Shown: piece by piece, positions 1 through 9,042 of the stretch
Position numbering within the stretch: the first letter of the stretch is position 1
Layout of the letters: each line of letters begins with the position of its first letter
Assembly (NCBI GenBank): GCA_040905905.1
Contig: JBBDQN010000031.1
Location: forward strand, 290,782-354,781
Direction: 5' to 3'
DNA from: JAICND01 sp040905905
Lineage (GTDB): Bacteria > Actinomycetota > Acidimicrobiia > Spongiisociales > ZC4RG35
Length of the DNA stretch: 64,000 nt
Notes under the pieces: generated by a model
Told to the model about the DNA's origin: nothing
The model's database searches: none
Seen by the model: only the letters and a program-made list of their open reading frames with translations
Position numbers and translations under genes: made by a program

Positions 1-352
1 GGGTGTTGACCACCAGGCTGAGCTCGGCAAACCACATCAGATGGCCGATCCACCCGTGTTCGGCGGGTGTCGTCCCGGACGCGATGGTGGCGAGGCTGAC
101 GGTGGTGGTGGTCGGAAAGGGGGCCCGAAGGGCTCCGCGCCTGCTGGCCGCTAGCGGAGCCGCCACCCACCCTTTCAGCTGGTGGTCCCCGAGACCGTCG
201 AAGAGAACTACCAGGTACGACGACCCGGGGGGTATAAGTGAAGCCAGGTCGGGCGCCAAACCGCGAGTCGACGAACGCCGGGTAAGCCTTTGCTCTAGTT
301 CGCCGACCAAGTTCACCAGGCCGTTGCGGTCGTCGGGGGAGGTCAGGTCCAT
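1..352 (-). CDS. Alkaline phosphatase superfamily protein (type I phosphodiesterase/nucleotide pyrophosphatase-like), 5' part only
   Basis: The minus strand reads open from an ATG at 352 to the window edge, giving the first 117 residues. A strand start with VVLFDGLGD is followed by APFPTTTTVSLATIASG and TPAEHGWIGH. This is the family pattern: a metal-binding Asp after a hydrophobic strand, then the Thr-rich nucleophile region, then the HG turn. Such enzymes hydrolyse phosphodiester or pyrophosphate bonds with two metal ions. It is divergent from nuoA with about 88 bases between the starts. The substrate cannot be told because the C-terminal half is missing. Confidence 0.8.
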   Translation of the reverse strand, partial: MDLTSPDDRNGLVNLVGELEQRLTRRSSTRGLAPDLASLIPPGSSYLVVLFDGLGDHQLKGWVAAPLAASRRGALRAPFPTTTTVSLATIASGTTPAEHGWIGHLMWFAELSLVVNT

Positions 353-401
353 GCGATCTGGCAGAGTATTCGAGGTTGGCGGCGCCTCCGAGCGCTCTCC
401 C

Positions 402-444
402 TATACTCGCCGCCCGGATGCAACGACCCGGTTTGACCGCATGA
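402..444 (+). promoter_or_regulatory. Putative nuo promoter -10 box and 8-codon upstream ORF
   Basis: TATACT at 402-407 is a near-consensus -10 box. Ten bases later an ATG at 418 opens a frame of eight codons (MQRPGLTA) that stops at 444. Its TGA overlaps the nuoA ATG at 441 as ATGA. If the promoter is real, the mRNA begins near this short ORF and nuoA would be translationally coupled to it. A TTGGCG at 376-381 could be the -35 box but its spacing of 20 is long. This is inference from sequence only. Confidence 0.4.
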
Positions 445-806
445 GCCCGTATTTTCAGGACTACCTGACCGTCGGCTTTTTCGCCGCTCTCGGGGTCGTT
501 CTGGTGATGATCATGCTCGGTGTGGCCTCGGTGCTGAGGCCAACGAACCCGACCAGCGCTAAGGCCCTCACGTATGAGTGCGGGGTCGACCCGGTCGGGT
601 CGGGGTGGAGTCAGACCTATGTCCGCTACTTCATGTTCGGCCTGCTCTTTGTCATCTTCGACGTCGAGGCCGTTTTCATATTTCCGTGGGCGATCCTGGT
701 CGACCAACTCGGATGGTTCGGCCTGGTCGAGATGGCCGCCTTCATTCTGATTCTGGTGCTTGGCCTCGTCTACGCCATCCGCAAGGGAGTGTTGAAGTGG
801 GAGTAG
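441..806 (+). CDS. nuoA: NADH-quinone oxidoreductase subunit A
   Basis: A small membrane subunit of respiratory complex I at the foot of the proton-pumping arm. The 121-residue protein has three membrane segments (about 10-32, 62-83, 95-113). It carries the family's YECG motif at 45-48 in the loop and DVE at 74-76. The ATG at 441 is chosen because it gives the usual length. The frame is open upstream to base 3, but that part is antisense to another gene. It is the first gene of an 11-gene operon and its stop overlaps the nuoB start by 10 bases. Confidence 0.95.
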   Translation: MSPYFQDYLTVGFFAALGVVLVMIMLGVASVLRPTNPTSAKALTYECGVDPVGSGWSQTYVRYFMFGLLFVIFDVEAVFIFPWAILVDQLGWFGLVEMAAFILILVLGLVYAIRKGVLKWE

Positions 807-1294
807 TCCAGAAGTTCGGCACACCCAAGCCGGTGACCTGGCTGCTCAACTGGTCGCGCAAGTACTCGTTGTGGCTGTTCCAATTTGGTCTGGCGTGCTG
901 CGCAATCGAACTCATGGCCGCTTCGGGTCCCCGGTATGACTTCATGCGTTTCGGAATCATCCCGCTGCCGGCATCACCTCGGCAGGCCGACCTTATGGTC
1001 GTGGCGGGCACCGTCACCGACAAGATGGCTCCGGCCGTGCGCCGTCTCTACGACCAGATGCCGGATCCCAAGTATGTGATCTCGATGGGATCTTGCTCCA
1101 ACTGTGGTGGCCCCTACTGGGACTCTTACTCCGTGACCAAAGGTGTAGACCAGCTCATTCCCGTCGATGTCTACGTTCCCGGCTGCCCTCCGCGTCCCGA
1201 GGCTCTGATGGATGGCATCGTCCTTCTTCAGAAGAAGATTCAAGGTGAGGACATTCGCGAAAAGTGGAACCGGCGTGACCGTCAGCCCATCTGA
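797..1294 (+). CDS. nuoB: NADH-quinone oxidoreductase subunit B
   Basis: Carries the terminal cluster N2 that passes electrons to quinone in the peripheral arm of complex I. The four ligand cysteines are visible: the adjacent pair Cys34-Cys35 (LACCAIELM), Cys100 (GSCSNCGG) and Cys130 (VPGCPPRPEA). The GTG at 797, inside the end of nuoA, gives 165 residues, the normal length. The longer in-frame extension would overlap nuoA fully and is rejected. Confidence 0.95.
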   Translation: MGVVQKFGTPKPVTWLLNWSRKYSLWLFQFGLACCAIELMAASGPRYDFMRFGIIPLPASPRQADLMVVAGTVTDKMAPAVRRLYDQMPDPKYVISMGSCSNCGGPYWDSYSVTKGVDQLIPVDVYVPGCPPRPEALMDGIVLLQKKIQGEDIREKWNRRDRQPI

Positions 1295-1865
1295 GATCAC
1301 CACCATCGATGAGCTTGCGGCCGCATTGGCCGAAGAAGTCGGGGGGTCGGCTGAGGTTGCCCACGGGACCGCCAAGGTCCGGGTCGGCCGGGAGGGATGG
1401 GTCGAAGCGTGTCGCACTGCCCGTGACGACTTCGGAATGGTCTTCTTCTCCTGGCTCTCGGCCGTCGACTGGTCGAACACAGTGGAGGTGGGCGACCCCC
1501 TCAGCCAGCCGGTGGAGGAGCGCTACGAGGTAGTGGCGGCCCTGGCAGACATCTCCGTCGGGTTGATCGTCCTCATATCTAGCGACATCCCGAAGGATGA
1601 TCCGCGAATCGACAGCCTCGTTGGTTTGTATTCGGGGGCCAACTGGCATGAACGCGAGGCCCACGAGATGTTCGGCATCGAGTTCACAGGGCACCCCCAA
1701 CTCATCAAGCTGTACCTGCCCGAGGCGTTCCAGGGGCACCCTTTGCGCAAGTCATTCCCGCTGCTGAGCCGCGAGGTCAAACCCTGGCCGGGAACGGTGG
1801 ATGTGGAAGGAATGCCCGGACACCAGGATGAGGACGAGCCGTCGACCGAAAACCCGGAGGCCTGA
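1275..1865 (+). CDS. nuoC: NADH-quinone oxidoreductase subunit C
   Basis: A peripheral-arm subunit that packs against NuoD and NuoB. The 196-residue protein ends with the family signature around NWHEREAHEMFGIEF, then GHP and LRKSF. The GTG at 1275 overlaps nuoB by 20 bases. An upstream ATG at 1212 would lengthen the overlap to 83 bases and add a basic stretch not usual for NuoC. The separate NuoC and NuoD genes (not fused) overlap by one base at 1865. Confidence 0.93.
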   Translation: MTVSPSEITTIDELAAALAEEVGGSAEVAHGTAKVRVGREGWVEACRTARDDFGMVFFSWLSAVDWSNTVEVGDPLSQPVEERYEVVAALADISVGLIVLISSDIPKDDPRIDSLVGLYSGANWHEREAHEMFGIEFTGHPQLIKLYLPEAFQGHPLRKSFPLLSREVKPWPGTVDVEGMPGHQDEDEPSTENPEA

Positions 1866-3067
1866 TGACGACCCGCGTCTCCGCCGATCAGGATCTGGTT
1901 CGCCATCTCTCGGAGGTGTCGGTTTCGGTCGAGCTGCAAACCCCCGATATGACCCTCAACATCGGGCCCCAGCACCCCTCCACCCACGGAGTGCTGCGCC
2001 TCGTTGCGACCATCGACGGCGAGAGGGCTTTCAACGTCCTGCCGGTGATCGGTTACATGCACCGCGGATACGAAAAGCTGGCCGAGGTGCGCAATTATCC
2101 GCAGATAACCACCCTGGTCAATCGAATCGACTGGGTCTCTGGTTACGCCAATGAGGTTCCGTTCATAGTCGCCGCTGAGAGGCTGCTTGGAGTCGAGGTA
2201 CCCGAACGGGCTCAATTCATCCGCCTGATCCTGACCGAGATGGCCCGGATCGCCTCCCATCTGGTGTTCAACGCCTCCTACCCACTGGAACTGGGCGCCG
2301 CCACCCCGCTCTTTTTCGCCCTCCGGGAACGCGAAAGGGTGCTCGACCTTCTCGAGTCGGTAACCGGGGGTCGCTTTCATCCCAACTTCAACCGGATCGG
2401 CGGGGTCAAACCGGCGCAAGCGGCGGGTTCGGCCACTCGCAAGGTGATTCAAGATCTACCCAAAGGGTTTCTGGCCGAGACCCGGGCGGCGATGGACAAG
2501 GTCCTCGCCACTGTCGATGAACTCGAGACGTTGGTGGCCGGCAACGAGATCATCCTCGCCCGCACCAAGGGCATCGGTCTGATCCCGCCTGAAGTTGCGG
2601 CTTCATACGGCATGTCCGGTCCCAACCTGCGGGCCTCGGGAGTCAACTTCGACTTGCGAAAAGTTTCCGACTATCTGCCGTACGCACAATTCAACTTCAA
2701 GGTGCCAACCGGTGAAAACGGTGACTGCTGGGACAGATGGTGGGTCCGTCTCGAGGAGATCCGGCAGTCGGCCAGCATCATCCAACAGGCGATCGATTCC
2801 ATCCCGGCCGGTCCGCTGCTGGCAAAAGTGCCCAAGATCATCAAGATCCCCAAGGGCGAGATTTACGTACGGGCCGAGAACCCCAAAGGTGAGATGGGCT
2901 ATTACCTGGTTTCGGATGGCGGATTGGGTCCGTATCGGCTGAAGATCCGCTCGGCATCATTCTCCAACATCTCGATCCTGCCCTGGATCCTCGAGGGGAC
3001 CCTCATCCCCGACATCATCGCCATCATGGGAAGCCTCGACTTCGTGTTGGGAGATGTCGACCGATGA
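1865..3067 (+). CDS. nuoD: NADH-quinone oxidoreductase subunit D
   Basis: The 49-kDa-type subunit that forms much of the quinone site with NuoB. The 400-residue protein has GPQHPSTHGVLRL near residue 36, a conserved quinone-site region, and RIDWVSGYANE. It ends with the canonical GSLDFVLGDVDR. The very next gene, overlapping by four bases, is nuoH. So nuoE, nuoF and nuoG, usual between D and H, are absent here. Confidence 0.95.
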   Translation: MTTRVSADQDLVRHLSEVSVSVELQTPDMTLNIGPQHPSTHGVLRLVATIDGERAFNVLPVIGYMHRGYEKLAEVRNYPQITTLVNRIDWVSGYANEVPFIVAAERLLGVEVPERAQFIRLILTEMARIASHLVFNASYPLELGAATPLFFALRERERVLDLLESVTGGRFHPNFNRIGGVKPAQAAGSATRKVIQDLPKGFLAETRAAMDKVLATVDELETLVAGNEIILARTKGIGLIPPEVAASYGMSGPNLRASGVNFDLRKVSDYLPYAQFNFKVPTGENGDCWDRWWVRLEEIRQSASIIQQAIDSIPAGPLLAKVPKIIKIPKGEIYVRAENPKGEMGYYLVSDGGLGPYRLKIRSASFSNISILPWILEGTLIPDIIAIMGSLDFVLGDVDR

Positions 3068-4068
3068 ACTTCTGGCTGAAGCTCGTCATCACGCTGGTCG
3101 TGGCCGCCGGGATCATTCCCGCGGTCGGAATGGCTATCGGCTTTGCCGAGATGAAGTTGTCGGCCAAGATGCAGAGCCGGGTGGGGCCCTATTTCGCCGG
3201 TGGGCGCTGGGGCTGGGCACAGCTCATCGCCGATGGCGTCAAGTTCTTCCAAAAGGAGGACCTGATCCCCGCCGATGCTGACCGGCCGGTGTTCAAGTGG
3301 GCCCCCGCTCTGGTCCTCGCCGCCACCGTTGCGATCCTCGTTCCTATTCCTTTTGGTCCGGACGTGGTCGGCCGCAACCTCGATCTCGGCATCTTCTATG
3401 CGTTGGCCGTCTCCTCGCTCTCGACCATCGGGGTCTTGATGGCCGGATGGTCATCGGCCAACAAGTACTCCCTGATTGGAGGATTGCGCGCTGCTGGCCA
3501 GCTGATTGCCTACGAGCTCCCATTGGTGCTGGCGGTGGTGGGGGTCGTGATGTTGGCGGGGACCATGTCCCTCACCGGGATCGTGGAGGCGCAGGCCTCC
3601 TGGTTTTCCGAGAGGGGATGGCAGTTCGGTCTTCCCTTCGTGGCGGTTCAGTTCGTCGGTTTTGGCATCTTCATGATCGCCAGCCTGGCCGAGCTCAGCC
3701 GCATTCCTTTTGATATGCCCATCGCCGAGTCGGAGTTGGTGATGGGATACCTCACCGAGTACACCGGCTTTCGCTTTCTCTTCTTCTTCCTGGCCGAGTT
3801 CGCCAACATGTTCTCGCTCTCGGCTATCGCTGCAACGCTCTTTCTTGGTGGCTATTGGGTGCCCGGTCTGTCTGACGCCCAGCTCAACTTTGTTGGACCG
3901 ATTGTTCTGTTTGCCAAGATCGGCGTGTTGGTCTTCATCATGATCTGGTTCCGGTGGACCTTTCCTCGTTTCCGTGAGGATCAACTGCAATCGATCGCCT
4001 GGAAGTGGCTCATACCCCTCTCGCTGGCGAACATCCTGGCTACCGGGGTCCTGAAGGTGGTCTTCTGA
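3064..4068 (+). CDS. nuoH: NADH-quinone oxidoreductase subunit H
   Basis: The membrane subunit that connects the peripheral arm to the antiporter-like subunits and forms the quinone channel. The 334-residue protein has about eight membrane helices. It contains the conserved loop RVGPYFAGGRWGWAQLIADG near residue 40, and SRIPFDMPIAESELV near 215 with the acidic residues of the E-channel. ATGA overlaps join it to nuoD upstream and nuoI downstream. Confidence 0.95.
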   Translation: MNFWLKLVITLVVAAGIIPAVGMAIGFAEMKLSAKMQSRVGPYFAGGRWGWAQLIADGVKFFQKEDLIPADADRPVFKWAPALVLAATVAILVPIPFGPDVVGRNLDLGIFYALAVSSLSTIGVLMAGWSSANKYSLIGGLRAAGQLIAYELPLVLAVVGVVMLAGTMSLTGIVEAQASWFSERGWQFGLPFVAVQFVGFGIFMIASLAELSRIPFDMPIAESELVMGYLTEYTGFRFLFFFLAEFANMFSLSAIAATLFLGGYWVPGLSDAQLNFVGPIVLFAKIGVLVFIMIWFRWTFPRFREDQLQSIAWKWLIPLSLANILATGVLKVVF

Positions 4069-4556
4069 TGGCTATGCCGAAGTTGCCCGGGATCGGCATG
4101 CTCAAGGGGTTGGCGGTCACCATGAAGACGATGGTCAAGACCATCGTCCTTCCCGGGAAGTATCTCAATACGATCAACTACCCGGTTGACAAGGAAGCAC
4201 CGGTTCCGAGGGCGCGCGGGGTGATCGCCCTCGATCAGGAGGCTTGCACCGTATGCATGTTGTGCGCCCGCAACTGTCCCGACTGGTGCATCTACATCGA
4301 AGGTCACAAGGAGGAAAAGACTCCTGAGAAGCCAGGGGGAAGGGTCAAGGTTAGGGCGACGCTCGACAGGTTCGACATCGACTACGCCCTCTGCATGTAC
4401 TGCGGCATTTGCGTCGAAGTTTGCCCCTTTGATGCCCTCTTCTGGAGCCCCGACTACGAGTATTCCGAGAACCACATGGGCAAGCTCATGCACGACATGG
4501 ATCGTCTCCAGGACTGGATGGCGACCGTTCCTCCCGATCCGGGGCCCGAGCGATGA
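4068..4556 (+). CDS. nuoI: NADH-quinone oxidoreductase subunit I
   Basis: A ferredoxin-like subunit with two 4Fe-4S clusters (N6a, N6b). The cysteines stand at 60, 63, 66, 70 (CTVCMLCARNCP) and 109, 112, 115, 119 (CMYCGICVEVCP). The ATG at 4068 overlaps the nuoH stop by one base and gives 162 residues. In complexes without NuoEFG this subunit is the outermost cluster carrier visible in the operon and could face an alternative electron donor. That last point is inference. Confidence 0.94.
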   Translation: MAMPKLPGIGMLKGLAVTMKTMVKTIVLPGKYLNTINYPVDKEAPVPRARGVIALDQEACTVCMLCARNCPDWCIYIEGHKEEKTPEKPGGRVKVRATLDRFDIDYALCMYCGICVEVCPFDALFWSPDYEYSENHMGKLMHDMDRLQDWMATVPPDPGPER

Positions 4557-5104
4557 ACATCACAGATTGGGTGGCCGAACCTGCCAACTGGGTGTTCGTC
4601 ATTCTCGGAGTGGCGGTGCTTGCCGCCGGGTTTCGGGTGGTCACCTCCCAAAACGTGGTTCACGCCGCGTTGGCCCTGGTGGCAACTTTGGCCGGGACGG
4701 CCGGGCTGTTCCTGTTGCTCTCCGCCGAGTTCGTTGCCTGGGTCCTCGTGCTGGTCTACATCGGAGCGGTAATTGTTCTGTTCTTGTTTGGAATCATGAT
4801 CACCAGGGCGCCCACTGGTCGTGACACGGCCCTTGACCACCCGCGCAAAGCCTGGGCCGCCCTGGTGGCGGGGGTGTTGTCCGTGGTGTTGGCCTGGTCG
4901 TCGATCCAGGCCTTCGGTCTCACAGAATTGACCCAGGTTGGCGAGCCCACGTCCACCGAGACGATCGGTCTCTCGCTCCTGGGAAGATATGTCGTTCCAT
5001 TCGAAGCGGTGTCGTTCGTGCTCCTCGCTGCCCTCATCGGCGGAATCACCATTGCCCGCAAAGACCTCACCCCCCTCGAAGAAGCAGAGAAGGGCGCCGT
5101 ATGA
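4553..5104 (+). CDS. nuoJ: NADH-quinone oxidoreductase subunit J
   Basis: A membrane subunit of 183 residues with five hydrophobic segments. The VYIGAVIVLFLFGIMI helix (about 72-87) matches the pi-bulge helix of this family. It helps link the quinone site to the proton channels. The start overlaps nuoI by four bases and the stop overlaps nuoK by four bases, which implies translational coupling. Confidence 0.93.
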   Translation: MNITDWVAEPANWVFVILGVAVLAAGFRVVTSQNVVHAALALVATLAGTAGLFLLLSAEFVAWVLVLVYIGAVIVLFLFGIMITRAPTGRDTALDHPRKAWAALVAGVLSVVLAWSSIQAFGLTELTQVGEPTSTETIGLSLLGRYVVPFEAVSFVLLAALIGGITIARKDLTPLEEAEKGAV

Positions 5105-5406
5105 TCGTGAATCAATTCCTGGTTCTGGCGGCCGTGCTCTTCTCACTCGGCATTTATGGTCTCCTGGTTCGCCGCAACGCTGTCATGGTTCTTCTGGCGG
5201 TGGAGTTGATGCTCACCGCGGTAAACATCAACCTGATCGCTTTCGAAGCCGTTCTCCGATCATCCGAGGCCATTGGCCAGGTTTTCGCGATCTTTGTGAT
5301 CACCGTGGCGGCAGCCGAGGTGGGTATCGGCCTGGCAATCATCCTGATGATCTTTCGTAACCGGGCCTCGGCCAACGTCGACGAGCTAAACCTGATGAAG
5401 TGGTAG
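5101..5406 (+). CDS. nuoK: NADH-quinone oxidoreductase subunit K
   Basis: A 101-residue, three-helix subunit related to MrpC. Conserved glutamates are present in LLAVELMLTAVNINL (helix 2) and AAAEVGIGLAII (helix 3), the expected proton-channel positions. It sits between nuoJ and nuoL in the usual order. Confidence 0.94.
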   Translation: MIVNQFLVLAAVLFSLGIYGLLVRRNAVMVLLAVELMLTAVNINLIAFEAVLRSSEAIGQVFAIFVITVAAAEVGIGLAIILMIFRNRASANVDELNLMKW

Positions 5407-5417
5407 GGCGCTCTCTC

Positions 5418-7400
5418 ATGGATGGCGGGCTTCTTGTGGACTACGCAGGGGTGCTGCTGGTCCTGCCGTTTCTCGCTTTCCTTCTGATCATCCTGGTCGG
5501 AAAACGGATGCGTTATCAGGGCGCCGAGATAGCCGTCGGTGCCATGGGCATCAACTGGCTCTACGCGACGGCCCTGCTTGTGTTCAACGTCATCGGAATC
5601 GCGCCCCGTGATGTTCAGTTCGAGATCGGGCGGATCGGCCTCATCGGTGGCGAGCCGTTGGTTTTCGAGTTGGGATGGACCGTCGACGGTCTCTCCTCGA
5701 TGATGTTCTTCGTCGTTACCACCGTGTCTCTATTGGTTTTCATCTACGCGGTCGGGTACATGAGAGGTGACGTCCGGGTTCCGTTCTTCTTTGCCGCGCT
5801 GTCGCTCTTCGCCGGGTCGATGCTGGTCCTGGTGGCAGCCCCCAACCTGGTCCAACTCATTATTGGGTGGGAAGGCGTTGGTCTCGCTTCCTACCTGCTG
5901 ATCGGTCATTACTGGGAGAAGCACGAAAACTCCTCCGCGGCCATGAAGGCCTTCTACGTCAACAAGGTCGCTGATGTCGGCTTGATCCTGGGAGCGGTCA
6001 TCCTCGGCATCACCACCGGCACCTTCCGCATCAACGAAATCCTCCACCTTGCCGAGGAGGGAGCCGCCTCTCTGGGGGCGGTGGCGGTAGTGGCGGGATT
6101 GTTGATCTTCTTCGGTGCGATGGGCAAGAGTGCCCAGTTTCCCCTTCACGTCTGGCTACCGGACGCCATGGCCGGCCCAACTCCAGTCTCTGCCTTGATG
6201 CACGCCGCAACAATGGTCACGGCCGGGATCTACCTCATCGCGAGGATGTTTCCGTTCTACGAGGGGATGGCCGCCGGTGCCCGCACGTGGATCCTGTGGA
6301 TCGGGGCGGCCACCCTGTTCCTGACCGGATTGCTGGCCCTCGTCCAGAACGACATCAAGAGGGTGCTCGCCTATTCAACGGTGAGCCAGCTTGGTTACAT
6401 GATGGCGGCACTGGGGGCAGGCGGGTACGCGGCCGGGTTGTTCCATCTGTGGACCCACGCTTTCTTCAAGGCTCTCCTCTTCCTCGGAGCCGGGTCGGTG
6501 ATCCACGCCGTGCACTCCAACAACATGTCAGACATGGGCGGGCTTCGTAAGGACATGCCAACCACGTATCGGACCTTTGTGATCGGAGCGCTGGCCCTGG
6601 CCGGGATTCCACCGCTGGCCGGGTTCTTCTCAAAGGACGAGATTCTCGCCACCTTCAACCATGCCGATGCCACCGTCATCTTGTGGTTGGGTGTGGCCGC
6701 TGCCTTCGTCACGGCCTTCTACACGTTCCGGATGGTCTTCTTGACCTTCCATGGCACCTATCGAGGCCACGGTCATCCGCACGAGTCACCGCGCATCATG
6801 ACCGGGCCGCTAGTGGCGTTGGCTGTGGGGGCGGTCGCCGCCGGGTGGGTCAACATCCCCGGCGTCTACACCGGATTCCACCATCTGGTGGAGGTTCGGG
6901 AGGTATTCCATCCCGAGGAGGCACCGACCTCGTTCGATCTGGCAGCCCTAATACCAGGTGTCATCGCCGGGTTGCTCGGGATCCTCCTCGCCTATCTCGT
7001 ATTCAAACCTGATCGAGAGTCTCAGGTCGATAGAGACCGACTCGAGATCCCGGTCCTGTACCCGGTCCTCCGACGCAAATATTTCCTCGACGATCTGTAC
7101 TGGTATGGGATCGTCGAACCTATCAAGGGCCCGATCGCTCGGGCGGTCGAATGGATCAACGTTTACGTCATCGATGGTGTGGTCAACGGCGTGGCAGGGG
7201 TGTCGTTACTGCTGTCGAAGTTCGTCTATCAAGGTCTCGACCAGCGGGGAATCGACGGGGTCGTCCACGGGCTGTCGGCGGTGGCCGACTCTGCCGGCGG
7301 ATCGCTCCGTCGTCTTCAAAGTGGACGGGTACAGCAATATGCGGCCGGGGTCGTCACCGGGACGCTGGTGCTGGTGATCGTGTTAGTGGTCTTCCAATAG
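5418..7400 (+). CDS. nuoL: NADH-quinone oxidoreductase subunit L
   Basis: The distal antiporter-like subunit with the long lateral helix. The protein of about 660 residues has the family core: a conserved Glu in LIIGWEGVGLASYLLIG, the lysine in GAMGKSAQFPLHVWLPDAM, and HAATMVTAGIYLIAR. The C-terminal hydrophilic plus terminal-helix region is also present. The ATG at 5418 with AGGG at 5405-5408 is preferred over a GTG at 5400 that overlaps nuoK, but both are possible. Confidence 0.93.
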   Translation: MDGGLLVDYAGVLLVLPFLAFLLIILVGKRMRYQGAEIAVGAMGINWLYATALLVFNVIGIAPRDVQFEIGRIGLIGGEPLVFELGWTVDGLSSMMFFVVTTVSLLVFIYAVGYMRGDVRVPFFFAALSLFAGSMLVLVAAPNLVQLIIGWEGVGLASYLLIGHYWEKHENSSAAMKAFYVNKVADVGLILGAVILGITTGTFRINEILHLAEEGAASLGAVAVVAGLLIFFGAMGKSAQFPLHVWLPDAMAGPTPVSALMHAATMVTAGIYLIARMFPFYEGMAAGARTWILWIGAATLFLTGLLALVQNDIKRVLAYSTVSQLGYMMAALGAGGYAAGLFHLWTHAFFKALLFLGAGSVIHAVHSNNMSDMGGLRKDMPTTYRTFVIGALALAGIPPLAGFFSKDEILATFNHADATVILWLGVAAAFVTAFYTFRMVFLTFHGTYRGHGHPHESPRIMTGPLVALAVGAVAAGWVNIPGVYTGFHHLVEVREVFHPEEAPTSFDLAALIPGVIAGLLGILLAYLVFKPDRESQVDRDRLEIPVLYPVLRRKYFLDDLYWYGIVEPIKGPIARAVEWINVYVIDGVVNGVAGVSLLLSKFVYQGLDQRGIDGVVHGLSAVADSAGGSLRRLQSGRVQQYAAGVVTGTLVLVIVLVVFQ

Positions 7401-7416
7401 GAGAGGTGCGGAAACG

Positions 7417-9039
7417 ATGGACTTGCTGAACGAGTGGGGACTAAGTGCAGTCGTGTTCTTGCCTGCACTGGGGGCGATAGTGCTCATGGCGATGCCCCGT
7501 GGCAAGGAGTCGGCCCTCAAAGCCTGGGGTCTTCTCGTATCGGTGGTGACGTTCCTCATCTCGTTAGGTCTGGCGACGAACTTCGACTTCGACCGGGCCG
7601 ACCGGTACCAGTTCGAAGTGAACCAGTCCTGGATCAGCGCCATCAACGCCAACTACCACGTCGGAGTCGACGGCATCAGCTTGCCTCTGCTCCTTCTGTC
7701 GACCTTCATCGTCGTTTTGTCGGTCATCTACTCCTGGAACCACTGGGAGGAACCGCACAACCCCAAAGCATTCTTGGGCCTGATGCTGCTACTTGCCACC
7801 GGTATGAACGGCACGTTCGTCGCCCTCGACCTAGTCCTCTTCTTCATCTTCTTCGAGATCGTCCTCCTGCCCATGTACTTCATGATCGGGATCTGGGGGG
7901 ACAAAACACCACGCAAGATCCCGGGTTTTGCCCGGGAAGTCGAAACCCGGCTTTACGCCGCAATCAAGTTCTTTCTGTTCACCCTTTTTGGCTCGGCCTT
8001 CATGTTGTTGGGATTTCTCGCCCTCTACTTCCGATCGGGCACGGGCGAGTTGCCGCGGACGTTCGACATCCCCGCCCTGGTGAACATTGCCAACACCACG
8101 CCTGAGCTCTTTGCTGGCCAGTTCGGGTGGCTGGTTTTTGGCGCCATGTTCCTGGGGTTTGCGGTCAAGGTGCCGATGTGGCCTCTTCACACCTGGCTCC
8201 CCGACGCCCACACCGCGGCTCCCACCGTTGGTTCGGTGTTGTTGGCTGCGATCCTCCTGAAGCTCGGGTCATACGGGTTTATTCGGATCGCCATTCCCAT
8301 CCTCCCTGACACCGCCCGAGAATGGGCGCCTGCGATCGCGGTGCTGGCCGTGATCGGAATCATCTACGGCTCACTTGCCTGTCTCGCCCAAACCGATGTC
8401 AAGCGCCTGATCGCCTTCTCGTCGGTCGGCCACATGGGTTTCGTCATGCTGGGGATTGCCACTCTCACCGATGTCGGCATCAACGCCGCCATCATCGGCA
8501 TGGTGGCCCACGGTCTCATCACGGGGCTCTTGTTCTTCCTGGCCGGATCGATCTCGCATCGCTATCACACGAGGGACATGGCCCGTCTGGGCGGTAACCA
8601 GAAGCTGATGCCGATCCTGGGAGGGATTTTCGCCTTCACCACCTTTGCCTCGCTCGGGTTGCCGGGTCTGGCCGGTTTCTGGGGCGAGTTCATGTCGTTG
8701 CTCGGGGCCTACAACCCGGCTTCCGGTCTGCCGCTCGGCCTCTTCAGGACCGCCATGGTCCTGGGGGCGGTAGGAACCGTGCTGACCGCCGGCTACATGT
8801 TGTGGATGCTCCAAAAGGTGAATCTCGGGGAGCCTAAGGATGAATGGCAGGGCCACCACTTCCACGACGTCGATCGTTACGAGCTGGCCGCCTGGCTGCC
8901 CATGATCATCCTTATCGTGGCGATCGGTCTGTTCCCGCGCATCATCTTCGAAGCGACCACCGATGCCGTGACCTCGCTAGTAGATGCTGCTTTCCGGGCG
9001 GGCCCCACTGCCGGTCAAAACGGCCTGTTGGGAGGCTGA
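7417..9039 (+). CDS. nuoM: NADH-quinone oxidoreductase subunit M
   Basis: An antiporter-like proton-pumping subunit of 540 residues with about 14 helices. It shows FFIFFEIVLLPMYFMIGIWG (the conserved Glu), the lysine in GFAVKVPMWPLHTWLPDAH, and LKLGSYGFIR. A good ribosome site (GGAGAGG at 7401-7407) precedes the ATG, and the gene is 16 bases after nuoL. Confidence 0.94.
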   Translation: MDLLNEWGLSAVVFLPALGAIVLMAMPRGKESALKAWGLLVSVVTFLISLGLATNFDFDRADRYQFEVNQSWISAINANYHVGVDGISLPLLLLSTFIVVLSVIYSWNHWEEPHNPKAFLGLMLLLATGMNGTFVALDLVLFFIFFEIVLLPMYFMIGIWGDKTPRKIPGFAREVETRLYAAIKFFLFTLFGSAFMLLGFLALYFRSGTGELPRTFDIPALVNIANTTPELFAGQFGWLVFGAMFLGFAVKVPMWPLHTWLPDAHTAAPTVGSVLLAAILLKLGSYGFIRIAIPILPDTAREWAPAIAVLAVIGIIYGSLACLAQTDVKRLIAFSSVGHMGFVMLGIATLTDVGINAAIIGMVAHGLITGLLFFLAGSISHRYHTRDMARLGGNQKLMPILGGIFAFTTFASLGLPGLAGFWGEFMSLLGAYNPASGLPLGLFRTAMVLGAVGTVLTAGYMLWMLQKVNLGEPKDEWQGHHFHDVDRYELAAWLPMIILIVAIGLFPRIIFEATTDAVTSLVDAAFRAGPTAGQNGLLGG

Positions 9040-9042
9040 TCG

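Noticed and set aside
3064..3070. Remnants of nuoEFG between nuoD and nuoH
   Set aside because: The two genes overlap by four bases, so there is no room for any remnant.
5400..5417. GTG at 5400 as the nuoL start
   Set aside because: It overlaps nuoK and has a poorer ribosome site than the ATG at 5418, although it cannot be excluded.
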